From Sphingobacterium puteale (GTDB lineage: Bacteria; Bacteroidota; Bacteroidia; Sphingobacteriales; Sphingobacteriaceae): DNA of 64,000 nt. The stretch covers positions 368,671 through 432,670 of the forward strand of contig NZ_RBWS01000006.1 in the NCBI RefSeq assembly GCF_003627955.1, given 5' to 3'. The notes beneath the pieces are model-generated. The model was not told the origin of the DNA. It worked only from the letters and a program-made list of their open reading frames with translations, and did no database searches. Within the stretch, counting starts at the first letter, position 1. Each line of letters begins with the position of its first letter. This document shows, piece after piece, positions 34,573 through 42,805 of the stretch. The translations under genes and the position numbers were made by a program.

Positions 34573-34623
34573 CCAATTTAGATTGACATTTGATAGTATT
34601 TCTAAATTGTGATATTCATTTGA

Positions 34624-36843
34624 TTAATTTTCGGACTCATACCGATTGACTCCTGTTATTCCCCGCACTTGTTTAAGGTTTTTCATCAAACTCTCCAATT
34701 GTTCGGTATCATTGACATACACCATAATATTTCCATCAAAAATACCATCGTTACTCGATATGGCTAGGGAACGTATGTTGACCGCAAATTCTTGGGAAAT
34801 AACCGTAGTAAGCTTATTGACCAACCCGACGTCATCGATACCGACAATATGGAGGCCGGTCAGAAATGCAGAGTCTTTCGTCGATGCCCAACGGGCCTTC
34901 AAAATACGGTACCCGTAATTCGCCATCAATTTGGATGCATTGGGGCAACTGGTGCGGTGAATCTTGATGCCATCATTGACCGTCAGAAAACCGAAGATGT
35001 CGTCGCCGGGAATTGGATTGCAACAAGGCGCTAGGGTATAGTCAACTTTTTGCATGTCATCACCGATCAGAATAGTGTCAAACTCCTTTTTATTGATTTT
35101 TTCAACTAAACCGCCAATATGACTGTTGAACTGATTGCCCGAAGAAGATCCTGCATTGATTTCAACTGCTTTTTCATGGGCTACGTACTCCCGCAATTGC
35201 TTGATATCAACAATGCCTTTGGCCACGTTATAAAAGAGATCCTGAGAACTTGGATACTTCAGATAATTAGCAATTTTGTTGATATTATCCGTATTGTAGG
35301 TCACTTTCAAAGACTTCAATTTACGCTCGAGAATCTCCTTTCCATCTTCTGCGACCCGTCGTTTTTCTTCTTTGAGGGAAGATCTGATTTTTGATTTTGC
35401 TTTTGCGGTAACGACAAAATTGAGCCAGTCTTCTTTTGGCGACTGTTTGCTGGAGGTGATAATCTCGACTTGATCACCATTTTGCAGCACGTGGCTAAGT
35501 GGAACCAATTTATGGTTTACTTTGGCCCCGATACAACTTGCGCCGATATCGGAGTGGATCTCAAAAGCAAAATCCAATGCAGTTGCATTGTTTGGTAATT
35601 GGATTAAGGTGCCTTTGGGTGTGAAGATAAAAATTTCATCCGAGAATAGGTTCATCTTGAAATCATCCACAAAATCCATGGCATTCTGATCAGGGCTGCT
35701 GAGTACATCACGTACCTTTTTGATCCATTGATCCAATCCTGAATCGGAATTGGATTCTTTGTATTTCCAGTGTGCCGCAAATCCTTTTTCTGCAATTTCA
35801 TTCATCCGTCTGGTCCGAATCTGCACTTCTACCCATTGCCCCTTGGGACCCATTACCGTTGTATGCAAAGATTCGTAGCCATTTCCTTTGGGCGAAGAGA
35901 TCCAGTCGCGCAAACGGTCCGGGTTGGGACGATATAAATCCGTTACAATGGAGTATACTTTCCAACATTCGGTTTTTTCCTTTTCATCCACTGCGTCGAT
36001 GACGATACGAATAGCAAATAGATCATATACTTCTTCAAATGGAATCGACTTTTTGCGCATTTTGTTCCAAATCGAATGAATCGACTTGGGCCTTCCAAAT
36101 ACAGCGGCTTTAACTCCTTGTTCTTCTAAAATCTCTTTAATAGGACCGATAAAATCACCAATGAATTTCTCCCGCTCGGCCTTCTTTTCATTCAGTTTTC
36201 GAGCAATAAATTTATAGGTGTCCGGATCAGTAAATTTCATGGACAAGTCTTCCAATTCGGATTTGATCGCGTACAAACCCAAACGATGCGCCAATGGAGC
36301 ATAAAGATAACTGGTCTCTGAGGCAATCTTCAACTGCTTATCTCTTGCCATAAATTCCATCGTCCGCATATTGTGCAGCCTATCCGCCAATTTGATAAGG
36401 ATAACGCGTACGTCATCGGCAAGCGTTAGCAACATTTTACGAAAGTTCTCGGCCTGCATCGAACTATTGGGGTCAAATATTCCGGAAATTTTTGTCAATC
36501 CATCGATAATTCGACGAACTTTTTTTCCAAACATTTCCTCAATTTCGTCCAAGGTTACATTGGTGTCCTCAACAACATCATGGAGCAAAGCACATACAAT
36601 GGAGGTTGTCCCTAAACCAATTTCCTCGGCGGCAATCTGCGCTACCGCAATCGGATGATAAATATAAGGTTCTCCTGATTTGCGGCGCATCTCCTTGTGG
36701 CTATCCAAGGCCAAATCAAAAGCTTTACGAATCTCTTGTTTGTCCCCCCGCTGCAAAGTAGGCTTACAGGCACGCAATAATGCACGGTAACGTTTTCTTA
36801 TCTCTTTGTTTTCTGCTTCAATATCAATCACATAATCTTTCAT
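34624..36843 (-). CDS. rsh: RelA/SpoT homologue, bifunctional (p)ppGpp synthetase/hydrolase
   Basis: 739 aa. Four domains in order: HD hydrolase (about 50-200) with 'CALLHDVVEDTNVTLDE', the metal-binding HD at residues 88-89; synthetase (about 235-350) with 'GRPKSIHSIWNKMRKK' and 'GYESLHTTVMGPKGQWVEV'; TGS (about 405-465) with 'IFTPKGTLIQLPNNATALDF'; and a C-terminal ACT domain (about 660-739). Both active sites look intact, so it should make and degrade (p)ppGpp in the stringent response. The length and architecture are those of the single long Rsh of Bacteroidota. Divergent from the DUF4294 gene. Confidence 0.94.
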   Translation of the reverse strand: MKDYVIDIEAENKEIRKRYRALLRACKPTLQRGDKQEIRKAFDLALDSHKEMRRKSGEPYIYHPIAVAQIAAEEIGLGTTSIVCALLHDVVEDTNVTLDEIEEMFGKKVRRIIDGLTKISGIFDPNSSMQAENFRKMLLTLADDVRVILIKLADRLHNMRTMEFMARDKQLKIASETSYLYAPLAHRLGLYAIKSELEDLSMKFTDPDTYKFIARKLNEKKAEREKFIGDFIGPIKEILEEQGVKAAVFGRPKSIHSIWNKMRKKSIPFEEVYDLFAIRIVIDAVDEKEKTECWKVYSIVTDLYRPNPDRLRDWISSPKGNGYESLHTTVMGPKGQWVEVQIRTRRMNEIAEKGFAAHWKYKESNSDSGLDQWIKKVRDVLSSPDQNAMDFVDDFKMNLFSDEIFIFTPKGTLIQLPNNATALDFAFEIHSDIGASCIGAKVNHKLVPLSHVLQNGDQVEIITSSKQSPKEDWLNFVVTAKAKSKIRSSLKEEKRRVAEDGKEILERKLKSLKVTYNTDNINKIANYLKYPSSQDLFYNVAKGIVDIKQLREYVAHEKAVEINAGSSSGNQFNSHIGGLVEKINKKEFDTILIGDDMQKVDYTLAPCCNPIPGDDIFGFLTVNDGIKIHRTSCPNASKLMANYGYRILKARWASTKDSAFLTGLHIVGIDDVGLVNKLTTVISQEFAVNIRSLAISSNDGIFDGNIMVYVNDTEQLESLMKNLKQVRGITGVNRYESEN

Positions 36844-36993
36844 AAACGTTGCAGGTAAATGATGTTTTTTTGAGTATTTTTGTTTAATTTAGTTAATGTA
36901 TTTTGAATACAATTATCAAGCTAACTTATTTTGTAATAAATTTACCAAAATATAATAGCATTGACAAATTAAAAGAGTTATATAGTCGTTCAG

Positions 36994-37626
36994 ATGAAGA
37001 CAACAGTATGGTTTTTGTTTTTTCTTCTTGGGACTTTGTCAGGCGTGGCACAGGCTCAGTCTCTTGTTCTTCCTTTATACGGTGAAGGGGCCCAGGAGAC
37101 AGTGACTGATTATATGACAACAACGCTACCTTCGGGTGAGATATTGCCTTGGTTTCCCATTCCTGAAGTGGTTATTGTCAGGAAAAGAGTCTGGTCAAGC
37201 GAGGAAGCCCGAAGGGAATATTTACGTTTTAGAAGAAATGTATTGAAAGTGCTTCCTTATGCCATTTATGCTCAAAAAAGATACGACCAACTGGACCGGG
37301 ACCTGGCTATGACATCCAATAAAAAAGAACATGAAACTCTGGTGGAGAGATGTGAAAACGATGTGAAACAAATGTTTAATCGTGAAATTAAAAATATGAC
37401 CATTTCTCAGGGGAAAATCCTAATAAAGCTGATCGATCGCTATACCGGACACACGAGCTATGAAATGGTAAAGGAAATGAAAGGTGGGGTCTCCGCATTT
37501 TTTTACCAGGGAGTTGCCAAAATTTTTGGGCATAATTTAAAATCAGCATATGATCCAAAAGAGGATTTCGAAATCGAAAATATCATCCGTGAATTTGAAC
37601 GGTCGAGGCCCAAGCCGGTGATGTAA
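36994..37626 (+). CDS. DUF4294 domain protein, secreted
   Basis: 210 aa. Signal peptide 'MKTTVWFLFFLLGTLSGVAQ' with cleavage after AQA. The mature part is the DUF4294 pattern: 'LPWFPIPEVVIVRKRVWSS', 'EEARREYLRFRRNVLKVLPY', 'AKKRYDQLDRDL'-like (AQKRYDQLDRDLAM), and 'RLIDRYTGHTSYEMVKEMKG'-like (IKLIDRYTGHTSYEMVKEM). Found widely in Bacteroidota near rsh or in envelope loci; function unknown. Periplasmic. Divergent from rsh over a 150-bp AT-rich region. Confidence 0.82.
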   Translation: MKTTVWFLFFLLGTLSGVAQAQSLVLPLYGEGAQETVTDYMTTTLPSGEILPWFPIPEVVIVRKRVWSSEEARREYLRFRRNVLKVLPYAIYAQKRYDQLDRDLAMTSNKKEHETLVERCENDVKQMFNREIKNMTISQGKILIKLIDRYTGHTSYEMVKEMKGGVSAFFYQGVAKIFGHNLKSAYDPKEDFEIENIIREFERSRPKPVM

Positions 37627-37710
37627 GCCCCTTATATACTCGTATATATAAGTCACGAAGATACTTTAACTAGGATCGGGTTCGTTATGTAATACCTAAA
37701 TTAAGACAAT

Positions 37711-38202
37711 ATGAAAACGATATATGACTTTGATGCTTTGCAATTCAATGGAACCATGAAATCTCTCGGAGATTTTGAAGGAAAAGTTTTGTTGGTCGTG
37801 AATACAGCGAGTCAGTGTCTATTCACAAGACAGTTTAAATCGCTCGAAAAACTTTACCAAAAGTATAAAGAAAGGGGATTTGAGGTACTGGCATTTCCGT
37901 CCAATAACTTTCGGAACCAAGAACCTCTGACTGGCAGTACATTGGAGACATTCTGTAGAATAAACCAGCAGGTTAGTTTCCCGGTTTTTAAACGCAGCCA
38001 TGTCATCGGCACTTACACAACAGCATTGTATAGCTTCCTGTCAAATAAAGCAGAAAACGGACATATAAATAGCAAGCCCTCTTGGAACTTTCATAAATAC
38101 TTGATCAACAGGCAGGGGGAAGTCGTGGATTTCTATTATCCTACAACTTCGCCATTGTCAGGTAAAATTTGTCGTAATATCGAACGACTTTTGGAGGAGT
38201 AA
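37711..38202 (+). CDS. Glutathione-peroxidase-family (thiol peroxidase type)
   Basis: 163 aa. Peroxidatic Cys36 in 'NTASQCLFTRQFKSLEKLY' and a second Cys82 in 'TFCRINQQVSFPVFKRS' occupy the positions of the peroxidatic and resolving cysteines of yeast-type atypical 2-Cys GPx. The usual 'FPCNQF' motif reads 'FPSNNFRNQEP', so the tetrad Gln is Asn66 and residue 64 is Ser. 'SWNFHKYLINRQGEVVDFY' supplies the conserved Trp. A thioredoxin- or bacillithiol-dependent peroxidase is likely; the Gln-to-Asn change may alter activity. It precedes bshB1 on the same strand. Confidence 0.85.
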   Translation: MKTIYDFDALQFNGTMKSLGDFEGKVLLVVNTASQCLFTRQFKSLEKLYQKYKERGFEVLAFPSNNFRNQEPLTGSTLETFCRINQQVSFPVFKRSHVIGTYTTALYSFLSNKAENGHINSKPSWNFHKYLINRQGEVVDFYYPTTSPLSGKICRNIERLLEE

Positions 38203-38356
38203 CCCACAAACTTCCTACCTTTGGCCTCGGTTCCATACCAATAAGACCTGTATGTGCCGGCTGTCTTCAAGATATGCCAGCAATATGGAGTAGTGAATTG
38301 TAACATACTGATCTTTGCCGATATTGGAAGCCATAAACGAAAAAGAAAATATAAAT

Positions 38357-39088
38357 ATGCTAAAACTAGATTTACTTGTCATTGCCGTGCATCCCGATGA
38401 CGCAGAATTGGGTGCAGGCGGAGTAATGGCAAAATATGTTGCCGAAGGAAAAAAAGTAGGAATTGTAGACTTAACTCAGGGTGAACTCGGTACACGAGGT
38501 ACTGCGGAGACCAGAGCACAGGAGGCAAAAGATGCAGCAGCAATTCTCGGACTGGCAGCGCGTGAAAATCTCGGTTTGAGAGACGGTTTTTTTGAAAATG
38601 CCATCGAGGAAAAAATGGCCATTATAAGTGCCATAAGGAAATACCAGCCAGAAATCGTTATTACCAACGCAATTACTGACCGTCATCCGGATCATGGCAG
38701 GGCAGGGCAGCTTGTGAATGAAGCCTGCTTCCTTTCGGGGTTAAGAAAGGTGGAAACCAGAGATCAAAATAATCATATCCAGGAAGCCTTCCGTCCGCGT
38801 CTAGTGTTGCAATTTGTGCAGGATTATTACATCAAACCCGATGTAGTCATTGATATTACGGACTACTATGCCATGAAGGAAAAATCAATCCTGGCCTATA
38901 AAACACAGTTCTATACAGGCGAAAATATCAATCCTGATGAACCGCAAACGTATATCTCCAATCCGGATTTTATGAAATCTACCGCTGCCAGAGCAAGGGA
39001 ATTTGGCCGTTACATCCAGGTTAAGTATGCTGAAGGATTTACATCAAAAAAAATATTGGGCGTTGATGATTTATTTGATCTAAGATAG
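38357..39088 (+). CDS. bshB1: Bacillithiol biosynthesis deacetylase BshB1
   Basis: 243 aa from the ATG at 38357 (MLKLDLLVIAVHPDDAE); an earlier in-frame start at 38315 is too far upstream. The metal-binding PIG-L/LmbE motif 'VIAVHPDDAELGAGGVM' is at the start, followed by 'TQGELGTRGT', 'DRHPDHGRAGQLV' (His-Asp-His) and 'YAEGFTSKKILGVDDLF'. It deacetylates GlcNAc-malate in bacillithiol synthesis. bshA and bshC are not in the window. The neighbouring GPx-like gene could use this thiol as reductant. Confidence 0.93.
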   Translation: MLKLDLLVIAVHPDDAELGAGGVMAKYVAEGKKVGIVDLTQGELGTRGTAETRAQEAKDAAAILGLAARENLGLRDGFFENAIEEKMAIISAIRKYQPEIVITNAITDRHPDHGRAGQLVNEACFLSGLRKVETRDQNNHIQEAFRPRLVLQFVQDYYIKPDVVIDITDYYAMKEKSILAYKTQFYTGENINPDEPQTYISNPDFMKSTAARAREFGRYIQVKYAEGFTSKKILGVDDLFDLR

Positions 39089-39117
39089 CGCGAAGTTGCA
39101 ATAAAAGATAAAAGCTT

Positions 39118-39158
39118 AAAAGCCGAGGATTTTATGACACATAGAATCTTCGGCTTTT
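39118..39158 (+). terminator. Intrinsic terminator after bshB1
   Basis: Stem 39118-39131 with 39145-39158 (one G-T pair), followed by a run of seven T. It lies between bshB1 and the convergent pstB. Confidence 0.8.
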
Positions 39159-39180
39159 TTTGTAAACGGCAGGCGATCTA

Positions 39181-39990
39181 TCAGGAGATAAAACCTTTTA
39201 CATATTGTTTTGTGATTTCATGCTGTGGATTTAACAGCACTTGCTCAGTGGGACCAAATTCAAGGATTTCACCACCATAGACAAAAATGATATAATCAGA
39301 TACCCTTCGGGCTTGTCGTAAAATGTGTGTCACCAGAACAATGGTATAATCCTGCTTTAGTTCGATGAGTAGCTCTTCAATTTTTGCTGTGGATAGCGGG
39401 TCCAATGCAGAAGTTGATTCATCGCCAAGTATAATTTCGGGTTCTACAGCAAGCCCCCGCGCTAAGCAGAGCCGTTGTTGCTGTCCAATCGAAAGGCCGC
39501 TCGCGGAATGCCCCAAACGGTCCTTAACCTCATCCCATAGGGCTACATTTCGTAATTGTGTCTCGACAATCTTGTCCAGTTCTTTTTTATTTTTCGTACC
39601 ATGTATACGCGGACCATAAGCTACGTTGTCGTAGATGGACATCGGCAATGGATAGGGTTTTTGGGATAAAAGCCCCATTTTTTTACGGATATGCGTTACT
39701 TCGGCATTTTTTCCATAAATATCCTCACCGTTTACAAGCACAGATCCTGTTATTTCAACACCTTTTGTGTCGTCGACCAAGCGATTCAGGGTTTTCAGCA
39801 ATGTGGTCTTGCCACAGCCTGAAGGTCCGATAATGGAGGTTACGCTATTGTTCGGCAAGGCAAGATTAATATTCTTTAAAATATGTCTCCCATCGATATA
39901 TACATTGAGATCCTTGATCTGAATGTGAGGATCAGTCAAAGGACTGTTTAACGACGATTCTTTTGTTTCGATTGAAGGATATGCGTGCAT
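39181..39990 (-). CDS. pstB: Phosphate ABC transporter ATP-binding protein
   Basis: 269 aa. Walker A 'GPSGCGKTTLLKTLNRLV', PstB signature 'LSIGQQQRLCLARGLAVEP', Walker B 'IILGDESTSALDP' and 'IVLVTHILRQARRVSDY' are all present. The 'NKPRMG'-type 'RKKMGLLSQKPYPLPMSIYD' is typical of PstB. The start overlaps the 3' end of pstA by 43 bp. It is the last gene of pstSCAB; phoU is not found downstream. Energises high-affinity phosphate uptake at the inner membrane. Confidence 0.95.
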   Translation of the reverse strand: MHAYPSIETKESSLNSPLTDPHIQIKDLNVYIDGRHILKNINLALPNNSVTSIIGPSGCGKTTLLKTLNRLVDDTKGVEITGSVLVNGEDIYGKNAEVTHIRKKMGLLSQKPYPLPMSIYDNVAYGPRIHGTKNKKELDKIVETQLRNVALWDEVKDRLGHSASGLSIGQQQRLCLARGLAVEPEIILGDESTSALDPLSTAKIEELLIELKQDYTIVLVTHILRQARRVSDYIIFVYGGEILEFGPTEQVLLNPQHEITKQYVKGFIS

Positions 39991-40799
39991 ACTACGATAA
40001 TTAAAATGATGATAGTTAAAACCAGGGCCGAAGCATATGCTCGTCCCTGTACCTCAGGAATTGGACTGCTTAACTGAAAAAATATAGCCAAGGGAAGTGT
40101 CGCTGCTGGTTCGTCAATATATTTAGGCAAATTGTCACTGAACCCCGTTGTCAATAATACGCCTGCGACATCACCTATTGCTCTTCCGAATGCTAATAGA
40201 ATGGCTGTCAATAATCCGGCGCGGATACTCCGCAACATAACCTTTGCAAGCTCCCAGCGTGTTGTACCAAGGGAAAGCGTGACATTTTTCAGATCTTCAG
40301 GAATCGTTTTGATCAGCTCATCTACGGTACGTACCACAATTGGGATCGTCAATAGTGTGACGGTAATGATACCACCCAATAGTGAAGCTCTTATACCAAA
40401 ATAGACCATAATTCCAAAACCGACAGCACCATACACAATCGATGGCACTCCATATAGCACATCAAACAACAACTTCGAAAACTGTGTTACTTTGGATTTT
40501 GTACCCAAATAAATATTTAGGTAAAGTGATATCGGGATACCAATAAAAGCCGATAGGACAGTCGCTACTCCTGCTAGATAGAGTGAGCCTAATATAGCGT
40601 TTAAGATTCCACCTTCTTTGCCGATGTAAAACCCGCCTTTCGGAGGTTGACTGACCATCTCCCAATTGAGATAGGGAAGCCCCTTATAGAGAATCGTACC
40701 TACAATAAAAAACAGGGAAGCAGTTACTGTGATTCCAGATAGATGCATGAAACCCTTCGCAATTTTTTCGCTCAATAACCTTCTTTTGGTATTATCCAT
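39948..40799 (-). CDS. pstA: Phosphate ABC transporter permease PstA
   Basis: 283 aa, about six hydrophobic segments (for example 'ITVTASLFFIVGTILYKGL' and 'SALVLTIIILIIVVCTHIL'). The permease EAA-type motif is near 'LSLGTTRWELAKVMLRSIR' and 'ILLAFGRAIGDVAGVLLTTG', as usual for PstA. Overlaps pstC by 8 bp at its start and pstB by 43 bp at its end, so the operon is tightly coupled. Inner membrane. Confidence 0.94.
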   Translation of the reverse strand: MDNTKRRLLSEKIAKGFMHLSGITVTASLFFIVGTILYKGLPYLNWEMVSQPPKGGFYIGKEGGILNAILGSLYLAGVATVLSAFIGIPISLYLNIYLGTKSKVTQFSKLLFDVLYGVPSIVYGAVGFGIMVYFGIRASLLGGIITVTLLTIPIVVRTVDELIKTIPEDLKNVTLSLGTTRWELAKVMLRSIRAGLLTAILLAFGRAIGDVAGVLLTTGFSDNLPKYIDEPAATLPLAIFFQLSSPIPEVQGRAYASALVLTIIILIIVVCTHILQSKQKNRR

Positions 40800-41688
40800 C
40801 TAAACCTCCTTCAAGACGTCTTAAGATCAGACGCGATATTAGATTGAAAACAAATATGATCACAAACAGCAATAATGCTGAAAACATCAATGCAGACTCA
40901 TAAAGTGGGATGGACATCATCTCACCAAAATTATTCGCAATTAGCGCTGGGATAGGGTAGCCGGCATCAAAGACGGATGTAGGGATCTTGGGCACATTTC
41001 CACAAACCATTAATACCGCAATGGTTTCTCCGAACGCACGGGAGGTCGATAAGACAATAGCGGCAATAATACCGGGTTTTGCCTTTTTAAGAATAACATG
41101 TTTTATGGTATCCCATTTAGTTGCACCCAAAGACAAAGAAGCTGCTTTTAACTCATACGGAATCGTTTGTAGCACCTCAACCATAATAGAAATCATGATC
41201 GGAAAAATCATAACTGCCAATACAATCCCTCCAGCTAACACCGTATAACCAGATGTCACCACGCCAAAAATCGGAGCAATATAAAGCTGTATCAATGGTA
41301 CAATAAACAATACGCCCCAAACCCCATATAACACCGGTGGTATGGCTGCCAAAACGTTGACAAGTGGAAGCATCATGTTTTTCAATGCATCTGAAGCGTA
41401 TTCTGTCAGATAAACTGCCGTCAATATACATAATGGAATCGCGATGGCAAGCGATATCAATGTGACAGCAAGTGTGCCAGCAATAAAAGGCAGAAATCCG
41501 AATGAGCCCTTCATAGGCGCCCATACTTTGTCCGTCAATAACTGAAATACATTGCTATATTCAAATAACGGAATGGATTTTACTGTTAAACCGACCGCAA
41601 TAATAACGACAACTGATAGCGAAATCAGCAGTAACAAAAATGTGGACCGTTTTACTAAGGTATCTTTAACTAGACGTGTATTTAGCAT
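40792..41688 (-). CDS. pstC: Phosphate ABC transporter permease PstC
   Basis: 298 aa, six membrane segments. Marks: 'LLISLSVVVIIAVGLTVKSI', 'PLVNVLAAIPPVLYGVWGVL', 'ASLSLGATKWDTIKHVILKK' (EAA motif) and 'VLSTSRAFGETIAVLMVCGN'. The pattern with 'RAFGETIAV' is diagnostic of PstC. It starts one base after pstS ends and overlaps pstA. Partner of PstA in the translocation pore. Confidence 0.94.
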   Translation of the reverse strand: MLNTRLVKDTLVKRSTFLLLLISLSVVVIIAVGLTVKSIPLFEYSNVFQLLTDKVWAPMKGSFGFLPFIAGTLAVTLISLAIAIPLCILTAVYLTEYASDALKNMMLPLVNVLAAIPPVLYGVWGVLFIVPLIQLYIAPIFGVVTSGYTVLAGGIVLAVMIFPIMISIMVEVLQTIPYELKAASLSLGATKWDTIKHVILKKAKPGIIAAIVLSTSRAFGETIAVLMVCGNVPKIPTSVFDAGYPIPALIANNFGEMMSIPLYESALMFSALLLFVIIFVFNLISRLILRRLEGGLDG

Positions 41689-41689
41689 G

Positions 41690-42670
41690 CTATAACTTAT
41701 TTAGTTCGTCATTGATCAGTGTTTCACTCAATGGTACATAACCATTTTCAAGCAACTGTGACTGCGCCTGTTTCTGCAGTACAAAAGAGATAAATTCCTT
41801 CAGGAGCAGGGACTCTGTCTTATTGCGTGTGACAAATGTCAGATCGCGGGAGGGGGGCGCGGGATATTTGCCTGCTGCAACAGCTCCTGTCAGGTCTGAC
41901 AGCGATCCATAGAATTTCTCGTCGGCTTCAATCTGTCCATTTTTATTTAAATCCAATGGCAGTACATCGATATGGTCAAACACTTTGTTTGTCTTTAAAT
42001 TATAGACGTAGTTAATATTGTTGAAGCCAATGCCAAACTTATCATCTTTAATAGCTTGGGCAATACCGGGATCTCCGAAGATTCCAACACCTTGCAGGTC
42101 CTCCTGTTTGCGTCCGAAAAATTTGGCCCAGGTTTCTGCTGCTCCGGCGGCGTCTGAACGCACATAAACATTAATCGGATCTGCAGTAAATTGCGGATCA
42201 ATTTGATTCCATGTCTTAAATTTTCGACTGGTAAAAATCCCTGAAAGTTCCTCCTGGGTTAAGCCGCGTTTCATTAATGCTTTATAATTCGGATTAGCAG
42301 GATTCAATGTACATATCACAGCATCTTTGGCTACAATAATAGGGACTGCGCCTTTTTTGACTTCTTGTGGATGCAGATCCCGCGATACAAGGCCAATGTC
42401 TACCATACCTGTTAACACGTCGGCAATCCCTTTGCCTGCACCGCCTGCCGAGATATTGAAACGCACATGCGGATGATTTCTTTTGAAGTCTTCGCTCCAG
42501 ATTACGGCCAAAGGGTAGAGTGCAAAGGCCCCTGAAAGTGAAATATTTCCTTCAAATCCACGCTCTTTACTATATCCATTCTTTACTTTTGGTGCGCAGG
42601 ACGTGATCTTAAATACGGTTATAAAGCTAAAAAACAGAATAATAAAATATCTTTTTATCGTTACACCCAT
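41690..42670 (-). CDS. pstS: Phosphate-binding lipoprotein PstS with EF-hand loop
   Basis: 326 aa. Lipoprotein signal 'IILFFSFITVFKITSC' (Cys25). The PBP fold marks are 'ISLSGAFALYPLAVIW', 'SAGGAGKGIADVLTGMVDIG' and 'YVRSDAAGAAETWAKFFGR'. Residues 240-251 (41918-41953) form a perfect EF-hand loop, D-x-N-x-N-G-x-I-x-x-x-E, 'DLNKNGQIEADE', in a surface loop near the C-terminal third; PstS is not normally described with one. It may bind calcium. First gene of pstSCAB, divergent from the sulfur operon. Confidence 0.93.
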   Translation of the reverse strand: MGVTIKRYFIILFFSFITVFKITSCAPKVKNGYSKERGFEGNISLSGAFALYPLAVIWSEDFKRNHPHVRFNISAGGAGKGIADVLTGMVDIGLVSRDLHPQEVKKGAVPIIVAKDAVICTLNPANPNYKALMKRGLTQEELSGIFTSRKFKTWNQIDPQFTADPINVYVRSDAAGAAETWAKFFGRKQEDLQGVGIFGDPGIAQAIKDDKFGIGFNNINYVYNLKTNKVFDHIDVLPLDLNKNGQIEADEKFYGSLSDLTGAVAAGKYPAPPSRDLTFVTRNKTESLLLKEFISFVLQKQAQSQLLENGYVPLSETLINDELNKL

Positions 42671-42705
42671 TAGTCTACAGGTTTAGTATATTAAATTTTA
42701 TACGG

Positions 42706-42713
42706 CAAATATA
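42706..42713 (-). promoter_or_regulatory. -7 box of the pst operon
   Basis: Minus strand TATATTTG matches TAnnTTTG 36 bp before the pstS ATG. No -33 TTG is found, which is common for activator-dependent promoters; a pho-box is not recognised. Confidence 0.4.
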
Positions 42714-42755
42714 TATTAATTTGGTAGATATTATAGAATATTAAAAAAATATTTT

Positions 42756-42763
42756 TACATTTG
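42756..42763 (+). promoter_or_regulatory. -7 box of the sulfur-assimilation operon
   Basis: TACATTTG (TAnnTTTG) lies 43 bp before the ATG at 42806 of the sulfite reductase. It sits 43 bp from the pst -7 box in a divergent arrangement, so the two operons share a 135-bp control region. Confidence 0.4.
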
Positions 42764-42805
42764 ACTCGAGAAAAGAATACTAAATCAATAGATTTTATTT
42801 GTTTT

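Noticed and set aside
42671..42805. SAM or sulfur-responsive riboswitch before the sulfite reductase
   Set aside because: The leader between the -7 box and the ATG is about 40 nt, with no stem structure.
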